Source: Zygnema cylindricum (lineage: Eukaryota; Streptophyta; Zygnematophyceae; Zygnematales; Zygnemataceae). Taken from it: a stretch of 64,000 bases of DNA. Location: contig JBBHKE010001237.1 of assembly GCA_037447655.1 (NCBI GenBank), positions 1 through 64,000 of the forward strand, written 5' to 3'. Shown here in pieces: positions 40,853 to 52,011 of the stretch (positions are counted from its first letter, which is position 1; each line of letters starts with the position of its first letter). The notes under the pieces were generated by a model. That model searched no databases, was not told the DNA's origin, and saw nothing but the letters and a program-made list of their open reading frames with translations. A program made the translations under genes and the position numbers.

Positions 40853-41204
40853 TGTGTTTCGTAAAAGAAAAAAAATGCGCGGTAATCGTTTCTTATCCAT
40901 ATCGAAATCCGTACGTTTACATAACTGGATCTATGTATCCGTAAACATCCTCCGTTAAATGAATATCCCTACGTGGCAACATTTTAATAAATATCAAACC
41001 AAGTAGTATTTATCTTAATGTCTAGACTTAACGGATAAGTCTACCAGCTACAGGCGTTTTGACGGTCGCCAGGTAGCAGGATCAAATCCTGGTTCAGACA
41101 TACTCTTTTTAGCAAATTAACCTACCTATTTGTAAATGAACTAATCTATTTTCCGTAAGCCTCTGGATAGCCTAGGTAGCCATGGCTCTAGCTTCCTTTC
41201 CAAT
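40853..41204 (-). repeat. Copia J 3' LTR, second part
   Basis: Resumes the J LTR after L and runs to GCTTCCTTTCCAA, where it joins integrase coding sequence. It contains the tRNA-like block 41018-41101: D-arm hairpin GACTT-AACGGAT-AAGTC, T-arm hairpin CAGG-ATCAAAT-CCTG, and outer ATGTC pairing with GACAT. Confidence 0.8.
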
Positions 41205-42356
41205 CTGACTCAAATTTAAATTTTTCTGACTCAAATCTGATTTTTACTGACTTTGTATACTTGAAGGGATCCACAGACTTTCCTTCATCCATAACTACTA
41301 GATGTTTTACAAAGATTATATTTTCCCTTTTTAGATTGTAAACTCTATATCCTTTAACATCCTCATCATATCCTAATAAGTATCGCGATTTTCCTTTAGG
41401 ATCTTGCCTCCAATTAGATCGATCTGTATCTAGACTGAATACTTGATTACCGAAAACCTTTAAGTGAGATATGTCTGGTTTTCGACCGGTCCATCTCTCA
41501 TAAGGTGTTTGATCTTTTATAGTTAAGTTAAAAACTCTATTTTTGAGGTAATAAGCGTAGTTCATTGCTTCTGCCCGAAAACCTTTTCCTATCTTCTTAT
41601 CCGACAACATACATCTAGCACTATCACGCAGTGTCCTATTTAATCGTTTAGCCACCCCATTATTTTCCAGGTTTTCTGGAAGTGTCTTTTGGTGTTGAAC
41701 TCCATCTTCCTTAGAAAATCCTCAAACTGGTTAGAAGTATACTCTCTACCATTGTCACTCCTTACTCTCATGATAGGAGTTTCATGGAGTTTTTCGCTCC
41801 ATGCTTTATATTGTCTAAAACAACCTTGAGCTTCTGACTTGTTTTTAAAAAAATACACCCTGGAATACCGAGACCAATCATCATAGATAGTCATCATAAA
41901 TCTCTTCCCCCTTGGTGAAAGGACTTTGGCCGGTCCCCAAATATCTGTGTGTACTAAATCTAAAAAAAAAATCTCCCGTATAGGTGGTTGTTTTGGGAAA
42001 GGGCAATCTGTGTGCTTTACCTTAAGCACATCCACTACAATCACTTAGATTCTCACTCTCACTGAACTCAATCCTTCCACCACTCCCATCTTTTTCATCT
42101 CTCTTAGTTTATCTAGATTCACTTGCCCAAGCCTCTTATGCCACATCATTATATCATGAACATAAGCATAATAAAGTTTTTTCTTATCATTGCTTAAAAT
42201 CAGCCTAAACATCCATAGGCTACCTTTTTCAGCGGTGAAATAAACTTCCTCCTCAAAACTAGCAGTAAAGACTCCTTTCCTAGTGCTAGTATCAAAACCT
42301 TTATAATCTAATACAGACGTAGAGATGAGGTTTTTGTTCAGCTCTGGGATAAACAA
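41205..42356 (-). pseudogene. Copia J integrase
   Basis: Minus strand. 42356-42045: FIPELNKNLISTSVLDYKGFD (protease end) and MMWHKRLGQVNLDKL (zinc-binding His). 42044-41640: CTKVKHTDCPF region, LVHTDIWGPAKV, DDWSRYSRVYF, VRSDNGREYTSNQFEDFL. 41655-41188: catalytic Glu region decayed, then AKRLNRTLRDSARCMLSDKKIGK and RYLLGYDEDVKGYRVYNLKRENIIFVKHLVVMDEGKSVDPF. Frameshifts lie near 42045 and 41650. The end runs into LTR sequence, so RT and RNase H are deleted. Confidence 0.85.
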
Positions 42357-42740
42357 TACAATCGGAGAATGTAACTATGGATGACTATCCTCCCATCCCC
42401 GTACTCTATCTCTACAGTGGGAATCATTCTTATCTTAGTGAAAAGGTGTTTATCCTTACACATGTGCATGGAGGCACCTGAATCTACAATCCAGCCTGCT
42501 TCAGCTTTCAATCCACCGAGAGCACATTTCTGAATTCGTGGAATTTCTACCTCGTTTATCGCTTCCAACTATTTTTCCATTAGAAGCTCATCGTCCTCGT
42601 CTTCGGATTCCACCTCATGTACATGTGTCACAAGGGCCTTTTTCTTTCCTCTCCCGGTTCTACCAGTCAGCCCCTCCTTTAACCGAAGCTCGGTTAGCTT
42701 AGTGCACTCCGCCATATAGTGCCGTGGTTTCTTACAGAAA
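42338..42740 (-). pseudogene. Copia J protease and zinc knuckle
   Basis: Minus strand: the zinc knuckle region near 42740-42690 (CNFCKKPRHYMAECTKLTELRLKEGL in decayed frame), then EIPRIQKCALGGLKAEAGWIVDSGASMHMCKDKHLF with an intact D-S-G and EIEYGDGRIV. A deletion and frameshift near 42365 cut the second half of the domain. Confidence 0.78.
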
Positions 42741-43600
42741 TTACATAAACCCTTGGGAGCCCTTGGTCCAAACTGGTTAGTCTCATTTTTCTGCTCCCCC
42801 CCTCCGTAATTTCCGACCGATCTCCTAGAAATTCTTGTTCCTCTTATCGGTCCCAGCTACCAAGGTTTGTCCACTCTTTCCTTTTTTTCGGATCTTAATT
42901 GTATTCTCCCGAACGAGAATCATTCCTACCACTGAGTTCCATATCCACCTTGAGTCCGGCAAGTCCTGCACATGGTTGACTATGTTCTCGAACTCATCGG
43001 GGTAACTTCATAAGTAGAAAGTTAACCTTTTCTTTTTAACTAAAATCTTTTCCAACACTCTCTAGCTCCATGAAAAGTGTAGCAAGCTCATTGCAAAAAT
43101 CAAACATCATCCCCTCTTTGTTTACATACTCCTTTACTTTCTAATTAGCCAATTGTTGTTGCTGAATTGTACCACTTTGGTACATCTCTATGAGAGCCAT
43201 CCAAATATCGGATGCCCTTTCTTCATGCAAATGAGTAAGATGGCAGAGTATGAAGTGTTTTGACACCATATTGTTCACGTCCCAGGTATTAATATCATTC
43301 TCCTCGTTCCTCGGAATAGGTGATATGAATGCCGAACCAGTTGCTTTTAGTGTGGTCGTCTCCTTCTCATTTCCTTTGTCCACCACCGCTCATTCCTTTG
43401 TCTCTTCCGTTGAAGATGGATCTGCATCTCTAGTAAATCTGCCTCTTGTAAACCATGGAGGTATCCTAAGACTGGATGGGCGCCTCACCTGTCCACTCAC
43501 TATTCCCCAAAATCGTTATTCACATAGAGCTCATCTCATCATACTTTCCCAGTATATGAAGCCGGCTCCATTAAATATTGGCACCTTAGATGGTGGGCCC
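42741..43600 (-). pseudogene. Copia J gag
   Basis: Minus strand. 43386-43141: ETTTLKATGSAFISPIPRNEENDINTWDVNNMVSKHFILCHLTHLHEERASDIWMALIEMYQSGTIQQQQLAN. The rest (43140-42741) is broken by stops but shows FCNELATLF and LPDSRWIW. The N-terminus (43600-43387) runs to the PBS complement at 43592-43606 (GGTGGGCCCATAACC on the plus strand). Confidence 0.82.
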
Positions 43601-43606
43601 ATAACC

Positions 43607-44519
43607 TTCAACTCAAAGACCTCCATAGGACCTCAGAGTTAGCAACTCATACAAAGCCTCTAGGATAACCCTGACCCTTTTGTCTTTCAGAACAAATAAC
43701 TGCCACCTTAGCAAACAAAAAATCTGACCACCTTCACCCCTCTGAAGGGAAGACTCTTTTGAGTTGATAGCAAAAAGAATCTCTGGATTTGCTCCTCTGA
43801 GCAGTAAGTTATGGAGGGTCAAATTTGACCTTTTGTATAGAAGCTCTCTATGAGAGAGTGTCATTTTTACCAATTTTTTCAAGGTTCTATCTCTCTCTAA
43901 AAATCTCTCTACTGGTGTACGGCACCAATGATATTACACTGTCGTACACAAAAGTACAACTCTCGGTGTACTTTATGTATAGATATTGTACGACATGGCC
44001 TAAATGGTGACACATGTCATATCCGGATTCGGTCCCATAATCCCCAAAGATGCCGCGATCCAACGTCATCGTGCCACGTGTCATCTGATGTGACGATGAC
44101 CGCAAACCGTCGAAATCATCTTCCGCGATCTTGGCTTTTTTTTTGGCCGTCTGATTGAATGCAAGTTTCAATCGTAGCCGTCATAAATGCTTGTTCGGTA
44201 TTTGTTTCTTAAAAGAAACAAAATGCATGGTACTTGTTTCTTATCCATACTGAAATCCGTACATTTACATAATTGGATCTATGTTACCGTAAACATCAGC
44301 GGTTAAATGAATTTTCCTACATGTTAACATTTATATAAATATCAAACCCAAAAAGTATGTATCGTAACTTCTAGACTTAACGGTTAAGGCTACTGGCTAC
44401 CGGCGTTCTGATGATCGGCAGGTACTTGGATCAAATTTTGGTTCAGACATACTTCTTTTAGTAAATAAACCTACCAATCTGTAAATCAACTAATATATTT
44501 CCCGTAAATCTCTAGATAG
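43607..44519 (-). repeat. Copia J 5' LTR, main part
   Basis: Follows the PBS complement and aligns with the H, Q and left J LTRs. It is interrupted at GATAG (44515-44519) by solo LTR M and continues at 45841-45999. The tRNA-like block is at 44367-44450. Confidence 0.86.
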
Positions 44520-45840
44520 TGTTGTTTTGAAAACGTAGTTTCGTGCGTACTCCACGTTTTGTGCGCATGCGACGTTTCGTGCGTATGTTATTACCGAAAG
44601 TAATGTGGTTATACAAATGGAGGTTCGAATGGATTTGTGGATTGGGGGAGTAAATGTATGAGTAAAATTAAAGGGACGTGATGGAGTAAATGAGTGGCGC
44701 GGAATGCGTTAAAAAATGGACGGCGGATTGCGACGCGATCCGACGTTAAATATTTGAAGAGACTAAAATGGTACGTCGCACGTACGAAACATAATGCGAC
44801 AAGTGGCATTTATGGAAAAAGACGCGACGGTACAAAGAATCTTATTTTACAAGAGTGCTTAAAATTGGTGGGCGTAATTTATGGCGTAGTACGTAATTGC
44901 AGTACAGACAAATTTGGATGGTTTGACGTCGTTTCGTCAAGTGGAATTTGGGATCACGTGGCGCGACATCGAGGGTGCCGAACAAGAGCGACGGACGGCG
45001 CACAAAGGCCGCCGGTATTTTTCAAGTAGTGGTGACGCGAAATCGCGTCAATCATACAATATCTATTTTTGGACGGCTCGGATTGTTTTACGAGATTCCT
45101 AGAGTCTTGTTGACTTACGCGCAATGACTCAGCATACGATTTTGTTGTCGGTGTAAATATTTGGTAAACATTGTTTTGTCTTTTTGTGAATTAGTTATTA
45201 GTGTACTTTTACTCATTTTGACATACCTTGAAGTATTCGGGTATACTAACATTAATTGAGGTAGCTGGTAGATAGCGTACGGCTGGTATGCCTCCGTACG
45301 TTCAGTAGTGAGCTCTAGTTTACATTTGTAGGACTTAGTCATTTTAAGACATAGGGAACTTTCTTTACCAAAAACTGTTTATGGTCATTTTTGGTAATTT
45401 TGTCTGAGTATTGCTCTCAATCTGTTGGCAAAATTATGTGAAATTTTGCATGTATGTTTTTCCTTATATTGTATACCTTGCTACAGATTATGTGAAATTT
45501 TGCATGTATGTTTTTCCTTATATTGTATACCTTGCTACAGATTTGCAGACCTATTGTGTGTCTGGTCTGTGTGTAATTTTATTGTGAAGTTGTCAGTTTT
45601 ATCAAAGTTCTGGCAGACTGTTTTTCTGCAACTTTGACTAGATGATGTGATCACTCTTTTTATTATTTTTGTCTGAAACTTTGTGAGGTCATTTTATAGC
45701 CTAATAACTATCTATCTTTAGAGTTTCAGCTTGGTTTAATATTTCTGTAGAATTCTGTGTTTATTCAAAGTAGGCTGTTTTTGGGTAGTCTGTGGTGCTT
45801 CTGAGGGTAATTCCATGGCTGAAAATGGCTATGGACAACA
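44520..45840 (+). mobile_element. Solo LTR M (E-type family)
   Basis: 1321 bp, TGTTGTTTTG to GGACAACA, flanked by GATAG (44515-44519, 45841-45845). Its end (TCCATGGCTGAAAATGGCTATGGACAACA) parallels the E LTR end, including the gag ATG (MAENGYGQ). No interior is present, so it arose by LTR-LTR recombination. It contains a perfect 54-bp tandem duplication (45433-45486, 45487-45540). Confidence 0.9.
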
Positions 45841-45999
45841 GATAGCCTAGGTAGTCATGGCTCTAGCTTCATCTCCAAACTCTCAGTGAATGCAACAAGT
45901 GTGGGAATTGGAGAGAGAAGTTAGAGGCAGACTGCCTCGGCTTCTTTCTATATTCGAATTTAGACCTAGAAAATAATAAAATAACCATGGATTTCTACA
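45841..45999 (-). repeat. Copia J 5' LTR, outer part
   Basis: Completes the J LTR after M: GCCTAGGTAGTCATGGCTCTAGC, the palindrome GAGGCAGACTGCCTC, and the edge TTTCTACA next to AAGCA. Confidence 0.86.
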
Positions 46000-46688
46000 A
46001 AGCATGGAGCGTAAAACTCCATGAAACTCCAATCAAGAGAGTAAAGAGTGACAATCGTGGAGGGTATACTTCTAACCAGTTTGAGGATTTTTTGAGGGAA
46101 GATGGAGTTCAACACCAAAAGACAGTTCCAAAAAACCCGGAACAGAATGGGGTAGCTGAAGGATTAAATAGGACACAAAATGATAGTGGTAGAAGTATGT
46201 TGACGGATAAAAAGATACGAAAAAGGTTTTGGGCAGAAGCAATGAACTATGCTAATTACCTCAAAAATAGAGTTTTTACCTCAACTATAAAAGATCAAAC
46301 ACCTTATAAGCGATGGACCTGCCGAAAACCAGACATATCTCACGTAAAGGTTTTCGGCAGTCAAGTATTCAGTCTAGATACAGATCGGTCTAATTGGAAG
46401 CTAGATCTCAAAGGAAAACCGGGATACTTATTAGGATATGATGAGGATGTTAAAGGATATAAAGTTTACGATCTAAATAGGGAAGATATAATATTAGTTA
46501 AGCATTTAGTAGTTATGGATGAAGGAAACTCTGTGGATCCCTTCAAGTATACAAAGTCAGTAAAAATCAGATTTGAGTCAGAAAATTCCGATGACTTTGA
46601 GCTTTCTAACTATCCAGGTTTTACAGAAGATGACATTCTTGCAGGTACAAATCAGACCGAAATGACTCGGCTGCGGAAAATCCAGTGA
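46000..46688 (+). pseudogene. Copia H integrase, second part
   Basis: Resumes after the AAGCA duplication: KAWSVKLHETPIKRVKSDNRGGYTSNQFEDFL (second catalytic Asp), VPKNPEQNGVAEGLNRTQ (catalytic Glu), then FWAEAMNYANYLKNRVFTS, KRWTCRKPDISHVKVFGSQVFSLDTDRSNWKLD and GYLLGYDEDVKGYKVYDLNREDIILVKHLVVMDEG. Open to 46688; joined to 29479-29889 it would cover the domain once J is discounted. Confidence 0.9.
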
Positions 46689-47135
46689 CAACTCTACCCG
46701 AAGCGGAAGACATGATGGAAATTAATTTGGAATCAAGGGATAGGGGAGAATTCGATATTGTTCGAAAGAACCCACGAGATCCATCTATTCCACCACAGAT
46801 TTTGAGGGGGGAAGGAGAAGTAGCAAAAGATTGCAAGAAAAACAGGTTAATGACAAGGTAACAAAACTATCTCATCAAGATAAACCTCAAACTTGTGGAG
46901 AAGCGATAACTTGTCTAGAAAAAAACTGGTGGAAGAGAGTCATCAATGATAAGATGGCCACAATTATGGCAGTCGATACTTAGAAGCTGGTGGATTGTCC
47001 ACCGAACCAAAAACCAATCGGTTGTAAGTGGGTTTTCAAATTAAAACTGAACCCGGATAACACCATTGAGCGTTACAAAGCCTAATTAGTGGCAAAAGGA
47101 TTTACACAGAAAGAAGGAATCGACTCCGAGGAATT
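46689..47135 (+). pseudogene. Copia H linker and RT start
   Basis: Broken frames. Traces of KNPRDPSIPP, the GGRSSKRLQEKQ linker, NTWxLVDCPPNQKPIGCKWVFKLKLNPDNTIERYKA and KGFTQKEGID are followed by solo LTR S after GAGGAATT. Several stops are present (for example TAG at about 46981). Confidence 0.78.
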
Positions 47136-47999
47136 TGTTGTTTTGAGACAACTGATGGCACTAAAGGTGAAGAAGATGCAGCAGTAGTCATCGTATAACA
47201 AATCAAAAGAAGAAGCTTCCACAAATACCGATGGCTGAACAGCAACTTTGACAGACTATAACTTTCGGAAAAACGCCTTAATCGTCCTGAATATTTACCA
47301 CAGTTTAGATAACATACAAAGAAACACACAAACAAAATTTCAATGATTTTCGCTAACATATTTTTGAGATATGGAGAAATGAAATTACATAAAAGTGAGT
47401 GTACAATTTTCATATCATTTGTTCTTAATGAATCAAATTCACTAAGTCCTACTTCTATACATCGAAACTACACTAAGCTGTACGGAGGCATTCGAGCCGT
47501 ACATCTAAGATTCTAAGACAACAAATACTGTGAGTATACCTGTGTACTGAAGGTATGTCATAAACCACATTCTCAACACTAAACAACTAATTCACTACAT
47601 ACAAAATTCTGTTCTACCAAATATTTACACCGAAGTTCAGACAACGTAAAGTGATAGTGATCTAGTCACGCCGATAGTGATACAGTCACGCCTCGTTTGT
47701 ATTTGTTGGCCGCGGCTGTCAACCGTGTGATTAGAGGATTTGGGACCGTAGAATTGAATTCACGAATTCCCGTGGTCCTGCCGAATTTCTGTACGTCCAC
47801 GGAGGACATACTCACGCATTTCTCTCAAGTGACGACGCGTGTCCCAAGTGTGAATGAACCGTGAACTCCCAACTTCACTGTCACACTGATTTTGGTAAGT
47901 ACTAAATCGAACGTAGCCAAAAATAACTTAAGTCTTGAACAGCTCTCGCTCCCTCACAACTGAGGCATAGAGAGGACTAAAGCTTTCTTAAAAACAACA
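47136..47999 (-). mobile_element. Solo LTR S in copia H RT
   Basis: 864 bp, TGTTGTTTTG to AACAACA on the plus strand. The flank GAATT (47131-47135) versus GAAAC (48000-48004) fits a decayed 5-bp duplication of the RT codons E-E-T. On the minus strand its end encodes YSLSKLLFSHRYLWKL and MTTAASSSPLVPSVVS, matching 22810-23000. So this LTR too carries a start codon for a downstream frame. Confidence 0.75.
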
Positions 48000-48685
48000 G
48001 AAACCTTTGCCTCAGTCGTCAGATTTCCCTCCGTCCGCATACTTATCAGTCTACCAACAGCGAAAGACATCGAGGTGCACCAGATGGACATCATGACAGC
48101 CTTTTTGCATGGAGAATTGGAAGAGGAGATCTTCATGCGACAACCCGAAGGATTTGTGGAGGAAGGAGAGGAGAGTAAGGTATGCCGACTGATTAAATCC
48201 CTTTACGATTTGAAACAGGCGCCTCGACAGTGGAATAAGAAACTTGATGAGTTCCTTACCTGTCTGGGATATATTCGGATCAGCTCACATCACTCAATCT
48301 ATGTTTTTGAAGATGAGGAAGGTATTATATTTATTGCAATTTATGTTGATGATTTGTTTGTTTTAAGTAAATCAATGGAAAAATTAATAAACTGAAAACC
48401 AATCTTAAGGGGAGATTTGAAATGAAGGATATGGGGGAAGCAAAACACATTTTGGGAATTCAAGTAGAAAGAGACCGAGAAAGAAAGATTATAAGATTGA
48501 CTCAAAATGAAGCAATAAGGAACATGTTGGAAAAAATTCAGATGGATAAAGTTAATAGTAGTACAACTCCAATCGAGATAAAGAAGGGAAGTGAGGGGAG
48601 TGTGGAAGAAAGAGTCATTGTCTTAGGTGAGGAATTAAGTCCTAAAGAACAAAAGTCCATGCAGACTATTCCTTAAAGGCAAGTA
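48000..48685 (+). pseudogene. Copia H reverse transcriptase
   Basis: RT resumes after S: ETFASVVRFPSVRILISLPTAKDIEVHQMDIMTAFLHGELEEEIFMRQPEGFVEEGEES, KSLYDLKQAPRQWNKKLDEFL, active site YVDDLFVLSKS, then a frameshift near 48393 and MKDMGEAKHILGIQVERDRERK. A stop follows IP at 48674. Catalytic DD is kept. Confidence 0.88.
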
Positions 48686-49349
48686 GTGAGAAGCCTAATC
48701 TATTTTATGAATTGCACCGGGCCGGATTTAGCTGCAGCTGTAGGAGTGCTGAGTAGAAGTCTAAATGCTCCCATTAAGAAGGATTGGGAGGCAGCGAAGA
48801 GAGTCCTTAGATATTTGATAAGACCTAGGGATCTATGGTTGCATTTGGGTGGGGCGAATACTAACATCACTACTTGGAGTGATGCCAATTATGGTGATGC
48901 TCTGATGAGGAGATGTACTTCTGGATATGTATTATATGTGGGTGATGGGGCTTGCTGTTAGAGTAGAAAACAGCAAAAGGTTATTGCTCAGCCCACCATG
49001 GAGGCTGAGTATATGGCCTCTTGCTCTGCTGTAAAAGAATTGATGTGGGTCAAGTCTTTGCTTGGTGAGCTTGGTCACCTTAAGAGTAGTGTGCAAATTT
49101 TTTTTTGTGATAATCAGGCAGCAATTGTTATTTCTGTTAATCCTAAACATCATTTTAAAGCTAAACACATGGACATTAGACTCAGCTTTGTTAGAGAGAA
49201 AGTAGAAAACAAAATAATCATTTTAGAGTAACGACCAGATAGTGAGATGGTAGCTGATATGGTGGCCAAACTTGTGCCTTCCCCTAAACTAATTTTTTGC
49301 AAGGAGAAGTGTGGTTTGAAATTAAATATTGACTAGGAAATAAGGGGAG
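48686..49349 (+). pseudogene. Copia H RNase H
   Basis: LIYFMNCTGPDLAAAVGVLSRSLN, WEAAKRVLRYL, DANYGDALMRRCTSGYVLYVGDGACC, TAG (48960), then QQKVIAQPTMEAEYMASCSAVKELMWVKSLL, CDNQAAIVI and KHMDIRLSFVREKVENK. It ends at a purine tract (AAATAAGGGGAG) before the LTR. Confidence 0.88.
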
Positions 49350-50414
49350 TGTAATATCGATCGTTATTTTTTTATTTTCTAGGTCTAAATTGGAATATAG
49401 AAAGAAGCCGAGGCAGACTGTCTCTAACTTCTCTCTCCAATTCCCACACTTGATGTAGTCACTGAGAAGTTGGAGAGGAAGCTAAAGCCATGGCTACTTA
49501 GGCTATCGAGAGGTTTACGCGAAATAGATTAGTTGATATACGCATAGGTAGGTTAATTTGCTAAAAAAAGTTTGTCGGAACCAGGATTTAATCCTGGTAC
49601 CTTCTAACCGTCAAAACACCGGTAGCCGGTAGGCTTATCCGATAAGTCTAGACATTAAGATACATACTACAAGGTTTGATATTTATTTAAATGTTGCAAC
49701 GTTGGAAAATTCATTTAACGGCGGATGTTTACAAATACATAGATCCATTTATGTAAACGTACGGATTTCGGTATGGATAAGAAACGAGTACCGCGCATTT
49801 TGTTTGTTTTACGAAACAAATACCACACAAGCATTTATAACGGCTACGATTGAAATTTGTATTCAATCGGACGACCGAAAAGAAAGTCGGGATCATGAAA
49901 GAGATTCTCAACAGTTTGTGGTCATCGCCACATCGGATGACACGTGGCATGATTACGTTAGATCGCGACATATCCGGGGATTACAGGACCGAATACGGAT
50001 ATGACATGTGTTAACATTTAGGCCATGTCGTACAATTTCTGTACATAAAGTACACCGCCAGCTGAACTTTTGTGTATGGCAATGTAATATGATTCGTGTC
50101 GTACACCAGTAGATAGAGTTTTAGAGAGAGATAGGACTTAGATCAAATTGGTAGATAAGACCCTCTCTCCTAGAGAGCTTATGTATAAAAGGTCAACTTT
50201 GACCCTCCATAACTTACTGCTCAAGGGAGCAAATTCAGAGATTCTTTTTGCTATCGACTCACGAGAGTCTTGCCTTCATACGCGTGAAGGTGGTGAGAGT
50301 TTTTGTTTGCCAGGGTGATAATTATTTGTGCTGAAAGACAAAGGGGTCAAGGTTATCCTAGAGGCTTCGTGTGAGCTGCATACTCTGAGGTCCTATGAAG
50401 GTCTCAGAGTTGCA
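49350..50414 (+). repeat. Copia H 3' LTR
   Basis: 1065 bp, TGTAATATCG to GAGTTGCA. The next bases TGCTT are the complement of AAGCA inside another copia integrase (50415 on). The minus-strand tRNA-like block at 49570-49658 has a perfect 7-bp T-arm-type hairpin (ACCAGGA-TTAAA-TCCTGGT). Confidence 0.9.
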
Positions 50415-50948
50415 TGCTTTATATTTCCTAAAACAATCCTGAGCTTCTAACTTATTTTTCATAAAATACATCGTAGAATACCGAGACCAATCATCAGTGA
50501 TAGTCATCATAAATCTCTTCCCCCTCTCGTGAAGGGACTTTGGCAAGTCCCTAAATATCTGTATGTACTAAATCTATAATTTTTTTTCTCCTATAGGTGG
50601 TTGTTTTGGGAAAGTGCAATCTGTGTGCTTTACCTTGAGCACATCCACTACAATCACTTAGATTCTCACTCTCACAGAACTGAATTCCTTTCACCACTCA
50701 CATCTTTTTCATCTCTCTTAGCTTATTTAGATTCACATGCCCAAGCCGCTTATGCCAAATCATTATATGATAAACACCAGCATAATAAAGGTTTTTCTTT
50801 TCATTTCTTAAAATCAGCCTTAACATCCCTTAGCTACCTTTTTCAGCAGTGAAATTAACTTCCTCCTCAAAACTAGCAGTAAAGACTCATTTCTTAGTGC
50901 TAGTATTAAAACCCTTATCATCTAATACAGACGTAGAGATGAGGTTTT
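50415..50948 (-). pseudogene. Copia Q integrase-protease fragment (left duplicate)
   Basis: Minus strand: KSLHERGKRFMMTITDDWSRYSTMYFMKNKLEAQDCFRKYKA, a pre-integrase region near 50640-50850 in broken frames, and the protease end to 50948, where the LTR of R starts. With the preceding 114 bp of LTR it forms a 648-bp unit (50301-50948) repeated at 57369-58016. Confidence 0.82.
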
Positions 50949-51998
50949 TGCAATTCTGTGTCCTCCATTGGACTACAGAATACAGGAAGCCTCTAGATAG
51001 TGTTTAACTAACCCAATTTAAGCCACGACCACGTCTGCCCAAAAGGCAAACTAACAATTTGACTGCACCCCTGTGCAGCCTTGACTCCTTTGAGTCCGTA
51101 GCAAAAAGAATCACTGAAAACGGCCAACCAGCTGATAAGTTATAGGGTGGCAAAGATGCCAATTTATACAAACTCTCAGTGAGAGAGGACTATCTACCTA
51201 AATTTTCCTAAGTCCTATTTATTCCTAATTCCCTCTCACAGCTCCTATCTATTGCCTGTACGAACCAATCACAAAACTGTTTAGTACTAGATTGTACTAC
51301 TGCCGATGTACTTTCTGTACGACCTTTGTACGACAAGGCCATTAAGTGGACGCGTGTCCACTTTCCACTCGTCCGTACGTTCCTCGGAATTCCCGCGACC
51401 GAATGATGTCTTCCCACGTGGCGCCAGGTTATGCCACGTCACTAAATGCCAAAATGACCATTCCGGGATTTCGGCGATGATGTGCGCTGTTAGATTTGAC
51501 GCGAACTTCAATCTCGGCCGTAATAAATACTTGCGCGATATTTGTTTCGCTGTCGAAACAAAATGCGCAATATCCATTTCAAACGAGTACAGTACTTCGT
51601 ACTTTGTAGAACTGTATCCATGCGTGGCGTAAATAGTTACAGTTAAATGAATCTAGTACAACACAATAGTTTAAATAGTAATAAAACCCTATATCTCCTA
51701 ACGGACTTCTACGACAGACTGGTTAGAGCTAACGGCTACGCCGCGCTCTGCCGGTCGGGGGTTTGAGTCCTGCCGGACTCAACCTTTTGTTGAGAGTGAC
51801 TTAAGTCACTCTTTAGTCCTTCCTATGGAGTTGAGGCAGCCATGGCTCCATTGCTCTCTCTCTCTCCTTCAGTGACTACAACAAGTATGGGGGCGAGAGA
51901 GAGAAGAGATGGGGGCAGGCTGCCTACATTTTCTTTGCATGTTTTCTGCTAATTAATTTAGACATAGAAAATATACTAAATATCTACTTATTTCAACA
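50949..51998 (-). repeat. Copia R 3' LTR
   Basis: 1050 bp. It includes CCACGTGGCGCCAGG and GTACTTTCTGTACG words, the tRNA-like block 51699-51782, the CAGCCATGGCTCC box, and ends TTATTTCAACA. Confidence 0.92.
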
Positions 51999-52011
51999 CT
52001 CCCCTTATTTT

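Larger units (their letters stand above)
29890..45999 (-). mobile_element. Copia J, inserted in H integrase; host of L and M
   Basis: A minus-strand copia whose ends are TGCAACTCTG (29890) and TTTCTACA (45999), flanked by AAGCA (29885-29889, 46000-46004). 3' LTR: 29890-30483 plus 40853-41204. Interior: 41205-43600. 5' LTR: 43607-44519 plus 45841-45999. The interior lacks the RT and RNase H: integrase coding runs into LTR near 41205, so a deletion removed RT, RNase H and the LTR edge. Nested within it are L (30484-40848) and M (44520-45840). Confidence 0.88.
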
